Of a DNA stretch of 44,033 bases, positions 1 through 9,676 are shown piece after piece. Source of the stretch: Rhodothermales bacterium (lineage in GTDB: Bacteria > Bacteroidota > Rhodothermia > Rhodothermales > Bin80); the NCBI GenBank assembly GCA_022822185.1, contig JAJECE010000085.1, positions 1 through 44,033 on the forward strand. The letters are read 5' to 3'. The notes beneath the pieces are model-generated. The model was not told the DNA's origin. It saw nothing but the letters and a program-made list of their open reading frames with translations, and did not search any database. The translations under genes and the position numbers were made by a program. How positions within the stretch are numbered: position 1 is the first letter of the stretch; each line of letters opens with the position of its first letter.

Positions 1-2
1 GA

Positions 3-1880
3 GAGGGTGCCAGCCTGGTGTTGAAAGGCGATGTTGACTTCAGTCCGACGAACAAGAACTACATGCTGAACGCGGATCTTACGTTTTCCGGCAAAGCATC
101 GCAGATGGTGATGTCGAGTGTAGATCTGGGGGATGTCGAGGTGGACAATTCCATGGGACTCGTGCTGGGTGGCAATGTGATGCAGGGTGCCATGAGTACG
201 CTGACCCTGAAACGCGGGGTGATCGGGAATATGGAAGAGATGATGTATACGTGGACGGTCAAGAATCCAGGCATTGAAGAGGATGTACGGGGGCGCAACA
301 ATGCAATGGGGGATATGTCGGTGATCCGGCAGGGCTCTCGCAGTTCCCATGTGGCCGCGGGGGTTTCCCGTCTGGTGATGCACGGTAACTCCGGCGAGGG
401 GATGCCAAGCGGCGGGTACCTGTTCCCGGTGGGGGGCATGGATGATGACAGGGCGCAGTACCGCCCGCTGATTCTGCAATTGCCGGATGATCTGTCAGGA
501 ACCGATACGGTGACCGTGTCCCCGGAAATGGTGCCGGAAGGTGCCATGCCATCCTGGCCGGCAGAGAACATTCTGGTGCCTGTACAGGGCGGCTTACTGA
601 CGCTGGATGCTTATGCGGACATCTTCTGGAAGGTGGAACTCAATGAGGCGATGGATCAGAATCCGCATATCCGTGTTGCGGCCGGTGGACTTGCGAATGT
701 GTTTGATGCCGATGGACTGCGTATGGTGCAGTGGGATTGTGACTGGAGTAATCCACGTCTGGCAGGAACCGCAATCATCGGAGAGGACGAAGAATCCTTT
801 GCGGAGAACGGATATGTGAATGGGGTGCTGAACCTGACCCAGATGAGTGTGGAGGTGGGAACCTGTGCGATCCTGGGGGTTGCCGCGAACGGGCTTGAGA
901 ATCCGATTCATCTGGATGCACTGACGGGGGGACTGTCCCGGGTTCAGTTCATTCATAATGTACCGCTTCCGGCTCCGGTTGACCTGTCGTTAGACGGTGT
1001 CCGTCTGCAGAGCGGTCTGGAGTTCCAGAGCGCAACGGGCTATGCAGTGGTTGCCGCCGGTGCACATTCGGCGAGCATTCAGGTTGCAGGTGCGCCTGCG
1101 GATCAGGCCATCACGTTTGATCTGCCCACGCTTAAGCATGAGAGCAGTTATGCGGTGATTGCGCACGGCGCTGCAACGGCTCCCATGGTTGAGATTCTGG
1201 AAACCAGAATGACCTCTCTGGCCGACAACATGGTGGATGCAATTCTGGTGCATGGATCTGCGGATCTGGGAACAGTGGATGTGCGCACGGTAGGCACGAC
1301 TCCTGACCATGAAGCAACGAAGCTGTTGGCAAACAATATCAAGTTTGGGGATGCCACGAATTATCTGGCCCTTGAGCCTGGATTGCACAATATTCAGGTG
1401 AAAGCGGCACAGGGAGAGGAGGAGATTGATGTGTTTGAAGTATCGCTGAACGGGTATGAAGGGGAGACGGTGATCCTGAACCTGTCGGGAACGAAGAATG
1501 TGATGGCCATCGGCTTTGAGATCTTCGGCGTAGATGTCCGGGGAGATAGAATCTCCACGCAGACGGTGACCAGTGTCGTGGATGAGATTGCGGAACTGCC
1601 AACGGAGTTTGCCCTTCATGGGAACTACCCGAACCCGTTTAATCCGTCTACGCGGATCCAGTTTGATCTTCCAGAGTCCGCACAGGTCACGCTGCAGGTG
1701 GTGGATATGCTGGGCCGGGAAGTGATGACCCTGTCGGCGAAGGAGTTTGAAGCAGGTGCGAACCGGAACATGGAGATCAATGCGGTGAACCTTGCCTCCG
1801 GCACGTATCTGTACCGGATGATTGCAACCGGAGCAGAAAGCAGGTATGTGAAGACCGGTCGCATGACGCTGGTGAAGTAA
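3..1880 (+). CDS. Secreted DUF4397-like protein with T9SS sorting tail (5' partial)
   Basis: The frame is open to the left window edge (E-G-A-S-L-V-L precede the first GTG at 18), so this is the C-terminal ~625 residues of a larger exported protein. About residues 305-510 (counted from the GTG) read as two DUF4397-like beta-sandwich repeats, with VQFIHNVP and later AILVHGSADLGTVDV as repeat starts. The last ~85 residues are a T9SS type A sorting domain: FALHGNYPNPFNPSTRIQFD, then GREV and a basic end, TGRMTLVK. Such tails are recognised by the type IX secretion machinery and the protein is then released or anchored at the cell surface. The N-terminal half (LGDVEVDNSMGLVLGG...) looks like beta-rich passenger sequence that I cannot assign. 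A strong hairpin lies just after the stop. Surface location is confident; its role is unknown. Confidence 0.85.
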   Translation, partial: EGASLVLKGDVDFSPTNKNYMLNADLTFSGKASQMVMSSVDLGDVEVDNSMGLVLGGNVMQGAMSTLTLKRGVIGNMEEMMYTWTVKNPGIEEDVRGRNNAMGDMSVIRQGSRSSHVAAGVSRLVMHGNSGEGMPSGGYLFPVGGMDDDRAQYRPLILQLPDDLSGTDTVTVSPEMVPEGAMPSWPAENILVPVQGGLLTLDAYADIFWKVELNEAMDQNPHIRVAAGGLANVFDADGLRMVQWDCDWSNPRLAGTAIIGEDEESFAENGYVNGVLNLTQMSVEVGTCAILGVAANGLENPIHLDALTGGLSRVQFIHNVPLPAPVDLSLDGVRLQSGLEFQSATGYAVVAAGAHSASIQVAGAPADQAITFDLPTLKHESSYAVIAHGAATAPMVEILETRMTSLADNMVDAILVHGSADLGTVDVRTVGTTPDHEATKLLANNIKFGDATNYLALEPGLHNIQVKAAQGEEEIDVFEVSLNGYEGETVILNLSGTKNVMAIGFEIFGVDVRGDRISTQTVTSVVDEIAELPTEFALHGNYPNPFNPSTRIQFDLPESAQVTLQVVDMLGREVMTLSAKEFEAGANRNMEINAVNLASGTYLYRMIATGAESRYVKTGRMTLVK

Positions 1881-1918
1881 CCTGCACTGAGTCGCCTCAC
1901 GACTTGGTTAAAAGAAAC

Positions 1919-1954
1919 AGAGCGCCCCGGTATCGAAAGATGCCGGGGCGCTCT
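1919..1954. terminator. Perfect 16-bp hairpin with GAAA loop
   Basis: The arms 1919-1934 and 1939-1954 pair over 16 bp (one T-G pair) around a GAAA tetraloop. It lies 39 bp after the stop of the T9SS gene. On the minus strand it is followed by a T-rich run, so it may also act as a second stop for the tRNA transcript. It is probably a bidirectional terminator. Confidence 0.7.
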
Positions 1955-2011
1955 TGGTATGATGAGGGCCGAAATCCTGGCATCCCCTGTAGATAGGATA
2001 AACGAAGAAGA

Positions 2012-2047
2012 AGGGCCGGAATCCTGCAGTGCAGAATGCCGGCCCTG
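2012..2047 (-). terminator. Terminator after tRNA-fMet
   Basis: Read on the minus strand, an imperfect GC-rich hairpin (AGGGCCGG...CCGGCCCT) starts 3 nt after the tRNA discriminator base and is followed by TTCTTCTTCGTTT. This is the expected intrinsic terminator for the tRNA transcript. Confidence 0.65.
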
Positions 2048-2050
2048 TTG

Positions 2051-2389
<339 letters not shown>

Positions 2390-2533
2390 AAAAATTATCC
2401 CCTTATATTCTGTTGTATTGAATAGGTTCCCGTTCCGGTTGGCACCGCAGTGCAGATGCCTTGTTAAAGGCCCCTTAGATCCATGGATCTGCTCATTTTT
2501 TGCTTAATATCATTAAAATCTAATCTTAATCAA

Positions 2534-3730
2534 ATGGCAATGATCAAAGCGTTCGCTGCTCTTCGGCCCACTTCGGAGGCAGCGGAGCATGTAGCTTGTG
2601 TTCCCTATGATGTGATCAGTACGGCGGAGGCCCGTGAACTGGCAAAAGGGAAGCCGAACAGTTTCCTTCATGTGATTCGCCCGGAAATTGATCTGGGCTC
2701 CGATATCGGCGAGTATGATTCTGCAGTATATCACAAAGGAGCCGAAAATTTGCGTCGCTTTGCGCAAAGCAAAAACAGTTATCAGGAAACAGAACCCTCA
2801 CTGTATGCTTATCGTCTTCGTATGGATGACCACGAACAGGTTGGTATCTATGGTCTTGTATCCGTGCAAGAATACAAACAGGGGACAATCCTGAAGCATG
2901 AAAATACCCGCCCTCCAAAGGTGAAGGACAGGACCTGCCACATTGTGGAACAGTCTGCCCATGCGGAGCCGGTGAATCTGGTGTTCAAGGACAATGCTTC
3001 GATCATGGCGATCATGGATTCGTGTACAAAAACAGCCCCGTTATTTGATTTTACGGCGGAAGATGGAATTCAGCACACTGTATGGAGGTTTGCGGACACC
3101 GAATGTTTGATGGAAGCGTTTAAGGGGGCGGATCCCATCTATATTGCGGATGGACATCACCGCTGTGAGGCCGCCTGGCGGGCATGGGATCAGGCAGGAA
3201 TTCCGGGCAGCGATTTTTTCCCTGCAGTATGCTTCCCGGCAGGCAGCACACGGATTTTACCCTATAACCGTGTGATTCGTGTACAGAATCCAGAAAAATT
3301 AATTAAGGAAATGGATGCAGCCTGCATGATCAAAACGTTCACCGGAAATGCTGAACCGTCTGATCAAGGAGAGGTATCCCTGTATGCGGCGGGTGCTTGG
3401 CATACCGTGATACTGCCTCCAACAAAGCGTAGCGGCGTTGCGGATCAACTCGATGTTGCCCGTTTGGGAGAGTTTATCCTTGAACCTTTCCTGGGAATTA
3501 CCGATCAGCGTACAGATCCGAGCATCACGTTTGTCGGTGGAATCCGGGGGACAGATGAACTTGTGCAGCGGGTGGAGACCTCCACGCATCCCTCGGTCGC
3601 ATTTTCCATGTATGCAACCAGTATGGATGAACTCTTGGCGGTGTCAGATGCACACGAACTCATGCCTCCTAAATCCACCTGGTTTGAACCGAAGCTCCGG
3701 AGCGGGCTGCTTATACATCGTTTTGGATAA
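2534..3730 (+). CDS. DUF1015 family protein, first gene of the serine operon
   Basis: 398 residues, counted from the ATG at 2534 (MAMIKAFAALRPT), which matches the usual start of this family; an upstream in-frame ATG at 2483 would add an unlikely hydrophobic leader. DUF1015 proteins share an N-terminal block around VPYDVISTAEARELA and a YIADGHHRCEAA motif near residue 214-225, both present. The family has no established activity that I can cite with confidence. The DGHHR motif resembles the DGH(T/H)R signature of the ParB/SerK fold, so a phosphotransfer role on serine or phosphoserine is an inference. It ends 2 bp before serA, so the two are surely co-transcribed. The operon has no serB-like phosphatase, which makes the link to serine metabolism interesting. 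Confidence 0.85.
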   Translation: MAMIKAFAALRPTSEAAEHVACVPYDVISTAEARELAKGKPNSFLHVIRPEIDLGSDIGEYDSAVYHKGAENLRRFAQSKNSYQETEPSLYAYRLRMDDHEQVGIYGLVSVQEYKQGTILKHENTRPPKVKDRTCHIVEQSAHAEPVNLVFKDNASIMAIMDSCTKTAPLFDFTAEDGIQHTVWRFADTECLMEAFKGADPIYIADGHHRCEAAWRAWDQAGIPGSDFFPAVCFPAGSTRILPYNRVIRVQNPEKLIKEMDAACMIKTFTGNAEPSDQGEVSLYAAGAWHTVILPPTKRSGVADQLDVARLGEFILEPFLGITDQRTDPSITFVGGIRGTDELVQRVETSTHPSVAFSMYATSMDELLAVSDAHELMPPKSTWFEPKLRSGLLIHRFG

Positions 3731-3732
3731 TC

Positions 3733-4935
3733 ATGCGCGTACTTATTGCGGATAAATTACCTGAGAAAAGCATTGCGGTTTTGAAGCGGACCGGGCATCG
3801 TGTGGTGGCTGAAAACTGCTCCGGCGATCAACTTCAGGAGGCGTTAACTGCCCAAAAGACACAAGCGCTAGTGGTACGATCCACCAAAGTGACACGCAAG
3901 ATGATTCAACACGCTTCGTCGCTTGAATTGATTGTGCGGGCCGGGGCGGGCTATGATTCGATTGATTTGGAAACTGCATCGGAGTACGGAGTGTTTGTTG
4001 CGAATTGTCCAGGAAAAAATGCCAGCGCGGTTGCCGAGTTAGCCATCGGTCTCATGATCTCGCTGGATCGTCAGATCCCGGATAATGTCATAGATGCGCG
4101 GGCAGGGAAGTGGATGAAAAGTAAGTACGCAAAAGCAAAGGGGCTCAAAGGCCGCGTACTCGGGATTGTCGGTATGGGAACCATTGGGCAGCTCGTCGCT
4201 CAAATGGCGCAGGGTATCGGGCTTCGGGTGGTTGCATGGAGCCGATCCCTTATCCCTGAATCCGCGGAAGCATTCGGTGTGGAATATGCAGATAGCCCGG
4301 TGGAGGTTGCCGCGCAGTCCGATATTGTTTCATTGCATGTCGCTGCAACGCAGGCCACCTTCCATTTGGCAGATCAGGATTTTTTTGCCGCAATGAAGCC
4401 CGGTACATTTTTTATCAATACCACACGGGGAAGTGTGGTGGATGAAAGTGCTCTGCTTACCGCACTGGATAAGCATGAAATTCGTGCTGCTCTGGATGTG
4501 TTTGCAGATGAGCCATCGTATAAAGCAGGTGCGCTCACGACACACTTGCATAAGCACCCTTCGGTATATCTGACCCATCATATTGGAGCATCAACCTTTC
4601 AGGCGCAGGAAGCGACAGGGGATGAAGCGGTACGCGTCATTAATACGTATGCGAATACCGGTGTAGTTCCCAATTGTGTCAATATTGCGGTTCAATCCTC
4701 GGCGACACATTTAATCACCGTTCGGCATCTGGATAAGGTGGGAGTGCTTGCCCGCGTTCTGGATTTAGTACGCAAGTGTAATCTGAATGTACAAGAGATG
4801 GAAAACCAGGTATTTGCCGGTTCTGTGAATGCGGCAGTTGCACGAATTCGTGTGGTTGGCAAACCTCCTGAGGAACTCTCAGGTTTGCTTAAAGATATCC
4901 AGGATGTATTAGCTGTTTCAGAAATCAAACTTTAA
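3733..4935 (+). CDS. serA: D-3-phosphoglycerate dehydrogenase
   Basis: Catalyses NAD-dependent oxidation of 3-phosphoglycerate to 3-phosphohydroxypyruvate, the first step of serine synthesis in the cytoplasm. 400 residues: N-terminal substrate domain with RAGAGYDSID, Rossmann motif GIVGMGTIG at ~144-152, the Arg-bearing NTTRGSVVDE at ~228, and catalytic His in THHIGAST at ~281. A C-terminal ACT domain starts near residue 325 (HLITVRHLDKVGVLARVLDL), the usual site for serine feedback control. There is no ASB domain, so it is the short E. coli-like form. It lies 2 bp after the DUF1015 gene and 4 bp before serC. Assignment is firm. Confidence 0.95.
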   Translation: MRVLIADKLPEKSIAVLKRTGHRVVAENCSGDQLQEALTAQKTQALVVRSTKVTRKMIQHASSLELIVRAGAGYDSIDLETASEYGVFVANCPGKNASAVAELAIGLMISLDRQIPDNVIDARAGKWMKSKYAKAKGLKGRVLGIVGMGTIGQLVAQMAQGIGLRVVAWSRSLIPESAEAFGVEYADSPVEVAAQSDIVSLHVAATQATFHLADQDFFAAMKPGTFFINTTRGSVVDESALLTALDKHEIRAALDVFADEPSYKAGALTTHLHKHPSVYLTHHIGASTFQAQEATGDEAVRVINTYANTGVVPNCVNIAVQSSATHLITVRHLDKVGVLARVLDLVRKCNLNVQEMENQVFAGSVNAAVARIRVVGKPPEELSGLLKDIQDVLAVSEIKL

Positions 4936-4939
4936 ATTT

Positions 4940-6028
4940 ATGACTTCCACGCAATCTAATCGTTTGCATAATTTTTCGGCAGGACCGGGTACACTTCCGC
5001 TCTCTGTTCTTGAGGCGGCTCGTGAAGAGTTGCCGGTTTACGGCAAAACGGGTGCCTCCGTGATGGAGATATCCCACAGATCTCCAGAGTATATTGCGAT
5101 TGAGACTTCGGCCCGTGTGCGGATCCGGAGTCTCCTGGGGCTCACAGAAGACTGGCATATACTGTTTCTTGGAGGAGGTGCCTCCATGCAGTTTCATCAG
5201 GTGCCACTAAATTTTTTGCCTTCAGATGGGCAGGCGGGGTATCTTCTTACGGGAGTCTGGGCAAAGAAGGCACATGCGGAAGCGTGCAAGATTGGCCATG
5301 GGCGCATTGTTGCTTCCAGTGCAGAGTCAACCTTCAATTACATTTCAGATCCGGAATCATGGGTGCTGGATCGTCGTGATTCGTATCTGCACTATACCTC
5401 AAATAACACCATCTACGGGACGCAATTCCATTCTCCTCCAAATGTAAACTGCCCGCTTGTCTGTGATGCATCCAGTGATTTTTTAAGTCGTCCGATTGAG
5501 TTGGATCGCTATGGATTGATTTATGCGGGGGCACAGAAAAATATCGGGCCTGCCGGCGTGACGGTTGTGCTGGTACAAGATCGTTTCCTGAAAACCCGTA
5601 ATGCATCCCTGCCAACCATGTTAGATTATGGGACCCATGCGGCCAAGTGTTTCAATACTCCCCCGGTTCATGCAGTTTACATGGTCGAAAAGGTGCTGCG
5701 CTGGTTGGAGGAGCAGGGAGGAATTCCAGGGATTCAGGCGGTGAATCAGAAAAAAGCCAGACTTTTGTATGATGCCATTGATTCCAGCGAATTCTATCGG
5801 GGGACGGCCCAGAAAGCGTCTCGCTCCCAGATGAACGTAACCTTCCGGTTAACAAACGAGGAACTGGAGCCGGTATTTATCCAGCGGGCGGCGGAGCACG
5901 GGCTGCTTGCACTCAAGGGGCACCGGTCAGTAGGCGGAATGCGTGCATCCATCTACAATGCATGTCCGCTGGACTCGGTGAATGTGCTGATTGAGTTCAT
6001 GAGAGATTTTGAGAAGAAAAATGGATAA
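4940..6028 (+). CDS. serC: Phosphoserine aminotransferase
   Basis: PLP enzyme converting 3-phosphohydroxypyruvate and glutamate to O-phosphoserine and 2-oxoglutarate (it can also serve pyridoxine synthesis). 362 residues, family-typical length. It shows the N-terminal HNFSAGPGTLP, FLGGGASMQF for phosphate binding, and YAGAQKNIGPAGVT with the Schiff-base lysine near residue 199. The C-terminal GHRSVGGMRASIYNA is the usual substrate-binding end. It is the third gene of the DUF1015-serA-serC operon with 4 bp spacing. A phosphoserine phosphatase is not encoded nearby. Confidence 0.95.
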   Translation: MTSTQSNRLHNFSAGPGTLPLSVLEAAREELPVYGKTGASVMEISHRSPEYIAIETSARVRIRSLLGLTEDWHILFLGGGASMQFHQVPLNFLPSDGQAGYLLTGVWAKKAHAEACKIGHGRIVASSAESTFNYISDPESWVLDRRDSYLHYTSNNTIYGTQFHSPPNVNCPLVCDASSDFLSRPIELDRYGLIYAGAQKNIGPAGVTVVLVQDRFLKTRNASLPTMLDYGTHAAKCFNTPPVHAVYMVEKVLRWLEEQGGIPGIQAVNQKKARLLYDAIDSSEFYRGTAQKASRSQMNVTFRLTNEELEPVFIQRAAEHGLLALKGHRSVGGMRASIYNACPLDSVNVLIEFMRDFEKKNG

Positions 6029-6053
6029 TGTGACACCAGCATCAAGAGGTTCA

Positions 6054-6082
6054 AAGAATCCTGTCCGGGCGTTGTATATTTG
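6054..6082 (+). promoter_or_regulatory. Candidate Bacteroidota-type promoter for the pnt operon
   Basis: TATATTTG at 6075-6082 fits the -7 consensus TAnnTTTG of the Bacteroidota primary sigma factor. It lies 18 bp before the pntAa ATG in the 72-bp gap after serC. The upstream -33 element is weak (TTC in GGTTCAAAG). Support is by pattern only. Confidence 0.4.
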
Positions 6083-6100
6083 CTCTGAAGTATCTTGATC

Positions 6101-7228
6101 ATGACTCTAGGAATCGTTCGTGCCTCTGTATCGACTGAACACCGTGTGGCGTTGGTACCCAAAGTCCTCTCCTCTCTGACCAAGAAGGGGCTGGAGATTC
6201 TGGTGGAATCCAAGGCCGGTCAGGGAGCCGGAATTTCGGATGCGGCATTCCTTGAGGCAGGAGGGCGAATTGTATCTGGAGAGGAAGCCTGGTATTCCGA
6301 TATTGTCGTATTGGTGGGGCCCCCTTCTGACCATGAGATGGATCGGTTGAAAGCAAGGGCGGTGGTGGCAGGTTTCCTGCAGCCACTGGATATGCCTGCG
6401 CGGATGTCTAGGTTAGCGGAACGCTTCGTGACCGCGCTGGCAATGGAGCTTGTCCCAAGAATCTCAAGGGCGCAGAAGATGGATGCACTCAGTGCCATGG
6501 CATCTTTGGCCGGCTATAAGGCGATATTGATTGCCGCAAATCGACTCCCTAGATTCTTTCCCCTGCTAACCACCGCAGCGGGGACAGTTCGCCCTGCGAA
6601 TGTGACCATTCTGGGGGCTGGTGTAGCCGGGTTACAGGCCATTGCAACCGCCCGAAGGCTTGGTGCCCGTGTATGGGGGTACGACATTCGTGAAGCTGCA
6701 CGGGAGGAGGTCAAAAGTCTCGGAGCCCAGTTTGTGGAACTGGAACTCGAAATTGAAGATATGCAGGATGAAGGTGGCTACGCCAAGGCATTGATGGAAG
6801 CCAAAGCGCAGCAGCAGGTGAAACTCCTTGTCCCCCATCTGGCGAAGTCGGATGTCGTCATCACAACGGCCTTAATACCGGGGCGCCGTGCACCAACTTT
6901 AGTGAGCCAGGAAGCAGTGGAAGCGATGAATCCCGGTAGTGTTGTCGTCGACCTTGCGGCCGCCAGCGGAGGGAATTGTACACTGACGGTGCCGGACGAA
7001 GTGGTCATCCATCACGGCGTTCAGATTGTTGGCCATACGAATCTTCCATCCACGGTGCCGGCAGATGCCAGTTTTCTGTATGCACGCACAGTTTCTGCAA
7101 TGATTCAGGAATTTATGCAGGATGGGAGGTTTCAGACGAATTTTGAGGACGAAATTTTCAAAGCGGTCTGCGTTTGTCATAACGGACAGGTGGTGCATGA
7201 ACGCATTTTCAGCATGATTCAATCCTAA
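6101..7228 (+). CDS. pntAa: NAD(P) transhydrogenase subunit alpha part 1
   Basis: Soluble NAD(H)-binding component (domain I) of proton-translocating transhydrogenase. 375 residues from the ATG at 6101 (MTLGIVRASVSTEHRVALVP); a TTG two codons earlier is less likely. The N-terminal AlaDH/PNT block is followed by a Rossmann motif, TILGAGVAGLQAIATARRLG at ~169, and by the RGxP-like ALIPGRRAPTLV segment and the VVDLAAASGGNCTLT block typical of this family. It is the separate-gene form (part 1), as in Rhodospirillum-type enzymes, so the membrane part is encoded by the next gene 4 bp away. The complex couples proton entry to NADPH formation. Confidence 0.93.
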   Translation: MTLGIVRASVSTEHRVALVPKVLSSLTKKGLEILVESKAGQGAGISDAAFLEAGGRIVSGEEAWYSDIVVLVGPPSDHEMDRLKARAVVAGFLQPLDMPARMSRLAERFVTALAMELVPRISRAQKMDALSAMASLAGYKAILIAANRLPRFFPLLTTAAGTVRPANVTILGAGVAGLQAIATARRLGARVWGYDIREAAREEVKSLGAQFVELELEIEDMQDEGGYAKALMEAKAQQQVKLLVPHLAKSDVVITTALIPGRRAPTLVSQEAVEAMNPGSVVVDLAAASGGNCTLTVPDEVVIHHGVQIVGHTNLPSTVPADASFLYARTVSAMIQEFMQDGRFQTNFEDEIFKAVCVCHNGQVVHERIFSMIQS

Positions 7229-7232
7229 GCCT

Positions 7233-7508
7233 ATGACTCCTTACACATTTTTTATACTGGCCATGTTTGTCGGCCGTGAGGTATTGAGCAAAGTTCCACA
7301 GACCTTGCATACTCCATTGATGTCCGGGTCCAATGCAATCAGCGGAATCACGATCATTGGTGCATTGGTGTCGGCGGGGATGGTTGGAGGCGGATGGGCA
7401 AAATGGCTTGGAGTGGCGGCTCTGATTGCGGCGACCATAAACGTGGTGGGCGGCTTTATGGTGACCGGCCGGATGTTGGAGATGTTCAAGAAGAAAGCCG
7501 AGGACTGA
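7233..7508 (+). CDS. pntAb: NAD(P) transhydrogenase subunit alpha part 2
   Basis: 91-residue membrane subunit with three predicted helices: FFILAMFVGREVL, a central segment with SNAISGITIIGALVS and GVAALIAATINVVGGFMVTGRML. TPLMSGSNAISGI is the conserved loop of this subunit family. It supplies part of the proton channel (domain II) between the soluble NAD-binding subunit and PntB. The stop codon overlaps the pntB start by one base (TGATG), indicating translational coupling. Confidence 0.93.
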   Translation: MTPYTFFILAMFVGREVLSKVPQTLHTPLMSGSNAISGITIIGALVSAGMVGGGWAKWLGVAALIAATINVVGGFMVTGRMLEMFKKKAED

Positions 7509-8902
7509 TGCCGCCAGGACTCATTGAAGGGATCTATCTTTTTTCTGCGATCCTGTTTATTGCCGGATTGAAGAGACTCCAGTCTCCGGTTACAGCACGG
7601 ACAGGGAATCAGATTGCAGCACTGGGAATGCTGATTGCGGTGATTGCCACGCTCTTCTCCCAGAAAATTCTCACGCCGGTGGAAATGATTGGTGGATTAG
7701 CAGTGGGAGGACTCATCGGGGCCGTGATGGCAAAGCGAGTCCAGATGACCGCAATGCCCGAACTGGTGGCGGCGTTTAACGGGTTTGGCGGATTGGCCTC
7801 TGCACTGGTCGCAGCCGCGGAAATCGTTCGGATGGTCCTGAGCCAGGAGACATCGATTGAAGTTACGCCCAGTGCATTTCCGTACGTGAGTATTCTGGTG
7901 GGAATGGTGACCTTTTCGGGGAGTCTCATTGCGTTTCTGAAACTTAGCGGCAATATGACGGGGAACCCGCTGGAGTTCCCCGGCCGGTATACAGTGCTGA
8001 TCATCGGTACGGCTCTGATCATCGCCTCCATCGTATGGATATTTTTTGGCGGAGATCTGATTCTGTGCCTTTTGGTGCTTGCCGCTCTGGCGTTCATCTT
8101 TGGGATCCTGATTGTTCTTCCGATTGGCGGCGCAGATATGCCGGTGATTGTGGCATTCTTGAATGCATTATCGGGGCTGGCGGCAGCAGCTACGGGTTTT
8201 GTACTGTCAAACAGCGTTCTGATCATCAGTGGCGCACTAGTTGGGGCTTCGGGGATGATGCTGACCAATACCATGTGTGTTGCCATGAATCGAAAATTCT
8301 GGCAGATCATGGTTGGGGGTTTCGGGGGAGATTCGCAGGAGGAGGGAGCGGGCAAGTTGGCAGATGGGCGTACCATCACCTCTACAACGCCGGATGACAC
8401 GGCGATCATGCTCAGCTATGCTCGAAAAGTGATTATCGTGCCTGGTTACGGGTTAGCGGTTGCGCAGGCGCAGCATCAGGTGCGAGAGCTGGCAGATGTA
8501 CTGCAGGAGAAGGGGGTGGAAGTTAAATATGCCGTTCATCCTGTGGCGGGGCGGATGCCGGGGCATATGAATGTGCTTTTGGCAGAGGCGAATGTGCCGT
8601 ATGACTCGCTCTTTGAAATGGACGAGATTAATCACGAATTTGAATCTACCGATGTCGTGCTTGTGATTGGTGCCAATGATGTGGTGAACCCGGCGGCCCG
8701 CCATGACCGCTCAAGCCCGATCTACGGGATGCCGATTTTGAATGTTGATCAGGCGCGGGCGGTGGTATTTCTGAAGCGAAGTATGCGTCCAGGATATTCG
8801 GGGGTCCCCAACCTGCTCTTTTTTGAGCCGAATACGCGCATGCTGTTCGGGGATGCGAAGGATTCGGTATCGGAGTTGATTACCGAGGTTAAGGCGGTTT
8901 GA
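7508..8902 (+). CDS. pntB: NAD(P) transhydrogenase subunit beta
   Basis: 464 residues from the ATG at 7508; an upstream in-frame ATG (7394) would run inside pntAb and is rejected. Residues ~1-270 hold about nine membrane helices of domain II. The C-terminal ~180 residues are the NADP(H)-binding domain III, with VPGYGLAVAQAQHQVRELAD, KYAVHPVAGRMPGHMNVLLA, VIGANDVVNPAA and the KRSMRPGYSGV block, all diagnostic. Together with the two preceding genes it forms a complete transhydrogenase. The next gene starts within its stop region (4-bp overlap). Confidence 0.95.
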   Translation: MPPGLIEGIYLFSAILFIAGLKRLQSPVTARTGNQIAALGMLIAVIATLFSQKILTPVEMIGGLAVGGLIGAVMAKRVQMTAMPELVAAFNGFGGLASALVAAAEIVRMVLSQETSIEVTPSAFPYVSILVGMVTFSGSLIAFLKLSGNMTGNPLEFPGRYTVLIIGTALIIASIVWIFFGGDLILCLLVLAALAFIFGILIVLPIGGADMPVIVAFLNALSGLAAAATGFVLSNSVLIISGALVGASGMMLTNTMCVAMNRKFWQIMVGGFGGDSQEEGAGKLADGRTITSTTPDDTAIMLSYARKVIIVPGYGLAVAQAQHQVRELADVLQEKGVEVKYAVHPVAGRMPGHMNVLLAEANVPYDSLFEMDEINHEFESTDVVLVIGANDVVNPAARHDRSSPIYGMPILNVDQARAVVFLKRSMRPGYSGVPNLLFFEPNTRMLFGDAKDSVSELITEVKAV

Positions 8903-9366
8903 GTGTGAACAAGCAGCCGAACAGCAACAACTGTTTTGTGTGTGGTCGAAATAATCCACGCGGTCTCTACATGTCTTTTTATGATAATGGAGAGGATGAG
9001 GTAGAGTCTCATTACAGCGTTCCCAAATGCTTTGAGGGATATCCGGGGATTGTTCATGGAGGGGTCCAGGCAGCGATTCTGGATGAGATCGTCGGGCGCG
9101 TATCTTTGATTGAAGATTTTCATGCGTTCATGATGTCGGTGCGGCTTGACGTAAAATATCGACATCCGGTTCCGGTTGAAGAGCCGTTGCATATTGTAGC
9201 GAAGCGTGAGGTAATCCGGGACCGTTATGCCCGGGCGACAGGAATGATTTACCTTGCGGACGGAACCTTGGCTTCGGAGGCATCCCTGAAACTGATCCAG
9301 ATTCCCGATGAATTCCGATTCAAGGGAGATCCGGCGGATGAACTCGGTTGGCGTGTAGATCCGTGA
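8899..9366 (+). CDS. PaaI-type hotdog thioesterase
   Basis: 155 residues with a hotdog fold of the PaaI/acyl-CoA thioesterase type: VPKCFEGYPGIVHGGVQAAI carries the HGG motif on the hotdog helix, followed by LDVKYRHPVPVEEPL and a final DGTLASEASLKLI strand. The N-terminal NCFVCGRNNPRGL has a Cys pair common in this subfamily. The start is the TTG at 8899, overlapping the pntB stop, or a GTG two codons later; there is no upstream ATG. The substrate is unknown, probably an acyl-CoA. Coupling to the transhydrogenase genes looks like simple operon sharing. Confidence 0.8.
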   Translation: MSVNKQPNSNNCFVCGRNNPRGLYMSFYDNGEDEVESHYSVPKCFEGYPGIVHGGVQAAILDEIVGRVSLIEDFHAFMMSVRLDVKYRHPVPVEEPLHIVAKREVIRDRYARATGMIYLADGTLASEASLKLIQIPDEFRFKGDPADELGWRVDP

Positions 9367-9676
9367 GAGATTTGGATGGTGATTGAGGTCACTTCAATGA
9401 CAGCGCTGTTGCCTGGGAGGCGGGAAGTTTTTCCTCATGTGGAGGGTATGAGTGTATCGCAAAAGTACACATAGCCAAGTATACCGAAATGAACAAAGGA
9501 TAAGGAGGTCCTCTGGTAATCGGCTGTATAGGCAGAGATTTCAAGCCACCCACAACTGTGATATATAAGCCCCAAACTTTACGAAGGTGTAAAACAAATA
9601 CATAGCTTTATCATTGATCTCATGGAGACATCAAAGATGTTCTTCTGCCTAAGGGTTGCTCATTATAAAAAACTTG
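9367..9676. other. Intergenic stretch, no gene recognised
   Basis: AT-richer than its neighbours. I see no RNA gene, no ORF with convincing features and no clear terminator. It begins the accessory island that leads to the orphan ATPase. Confidence 0.5.

Noticed and set aside
7394..7507. Longer N terminus for pntB
   Set aside because: It would be read inside pntAb in another phase; ATG 7508 gives the family-typical start and the TGATG junction.
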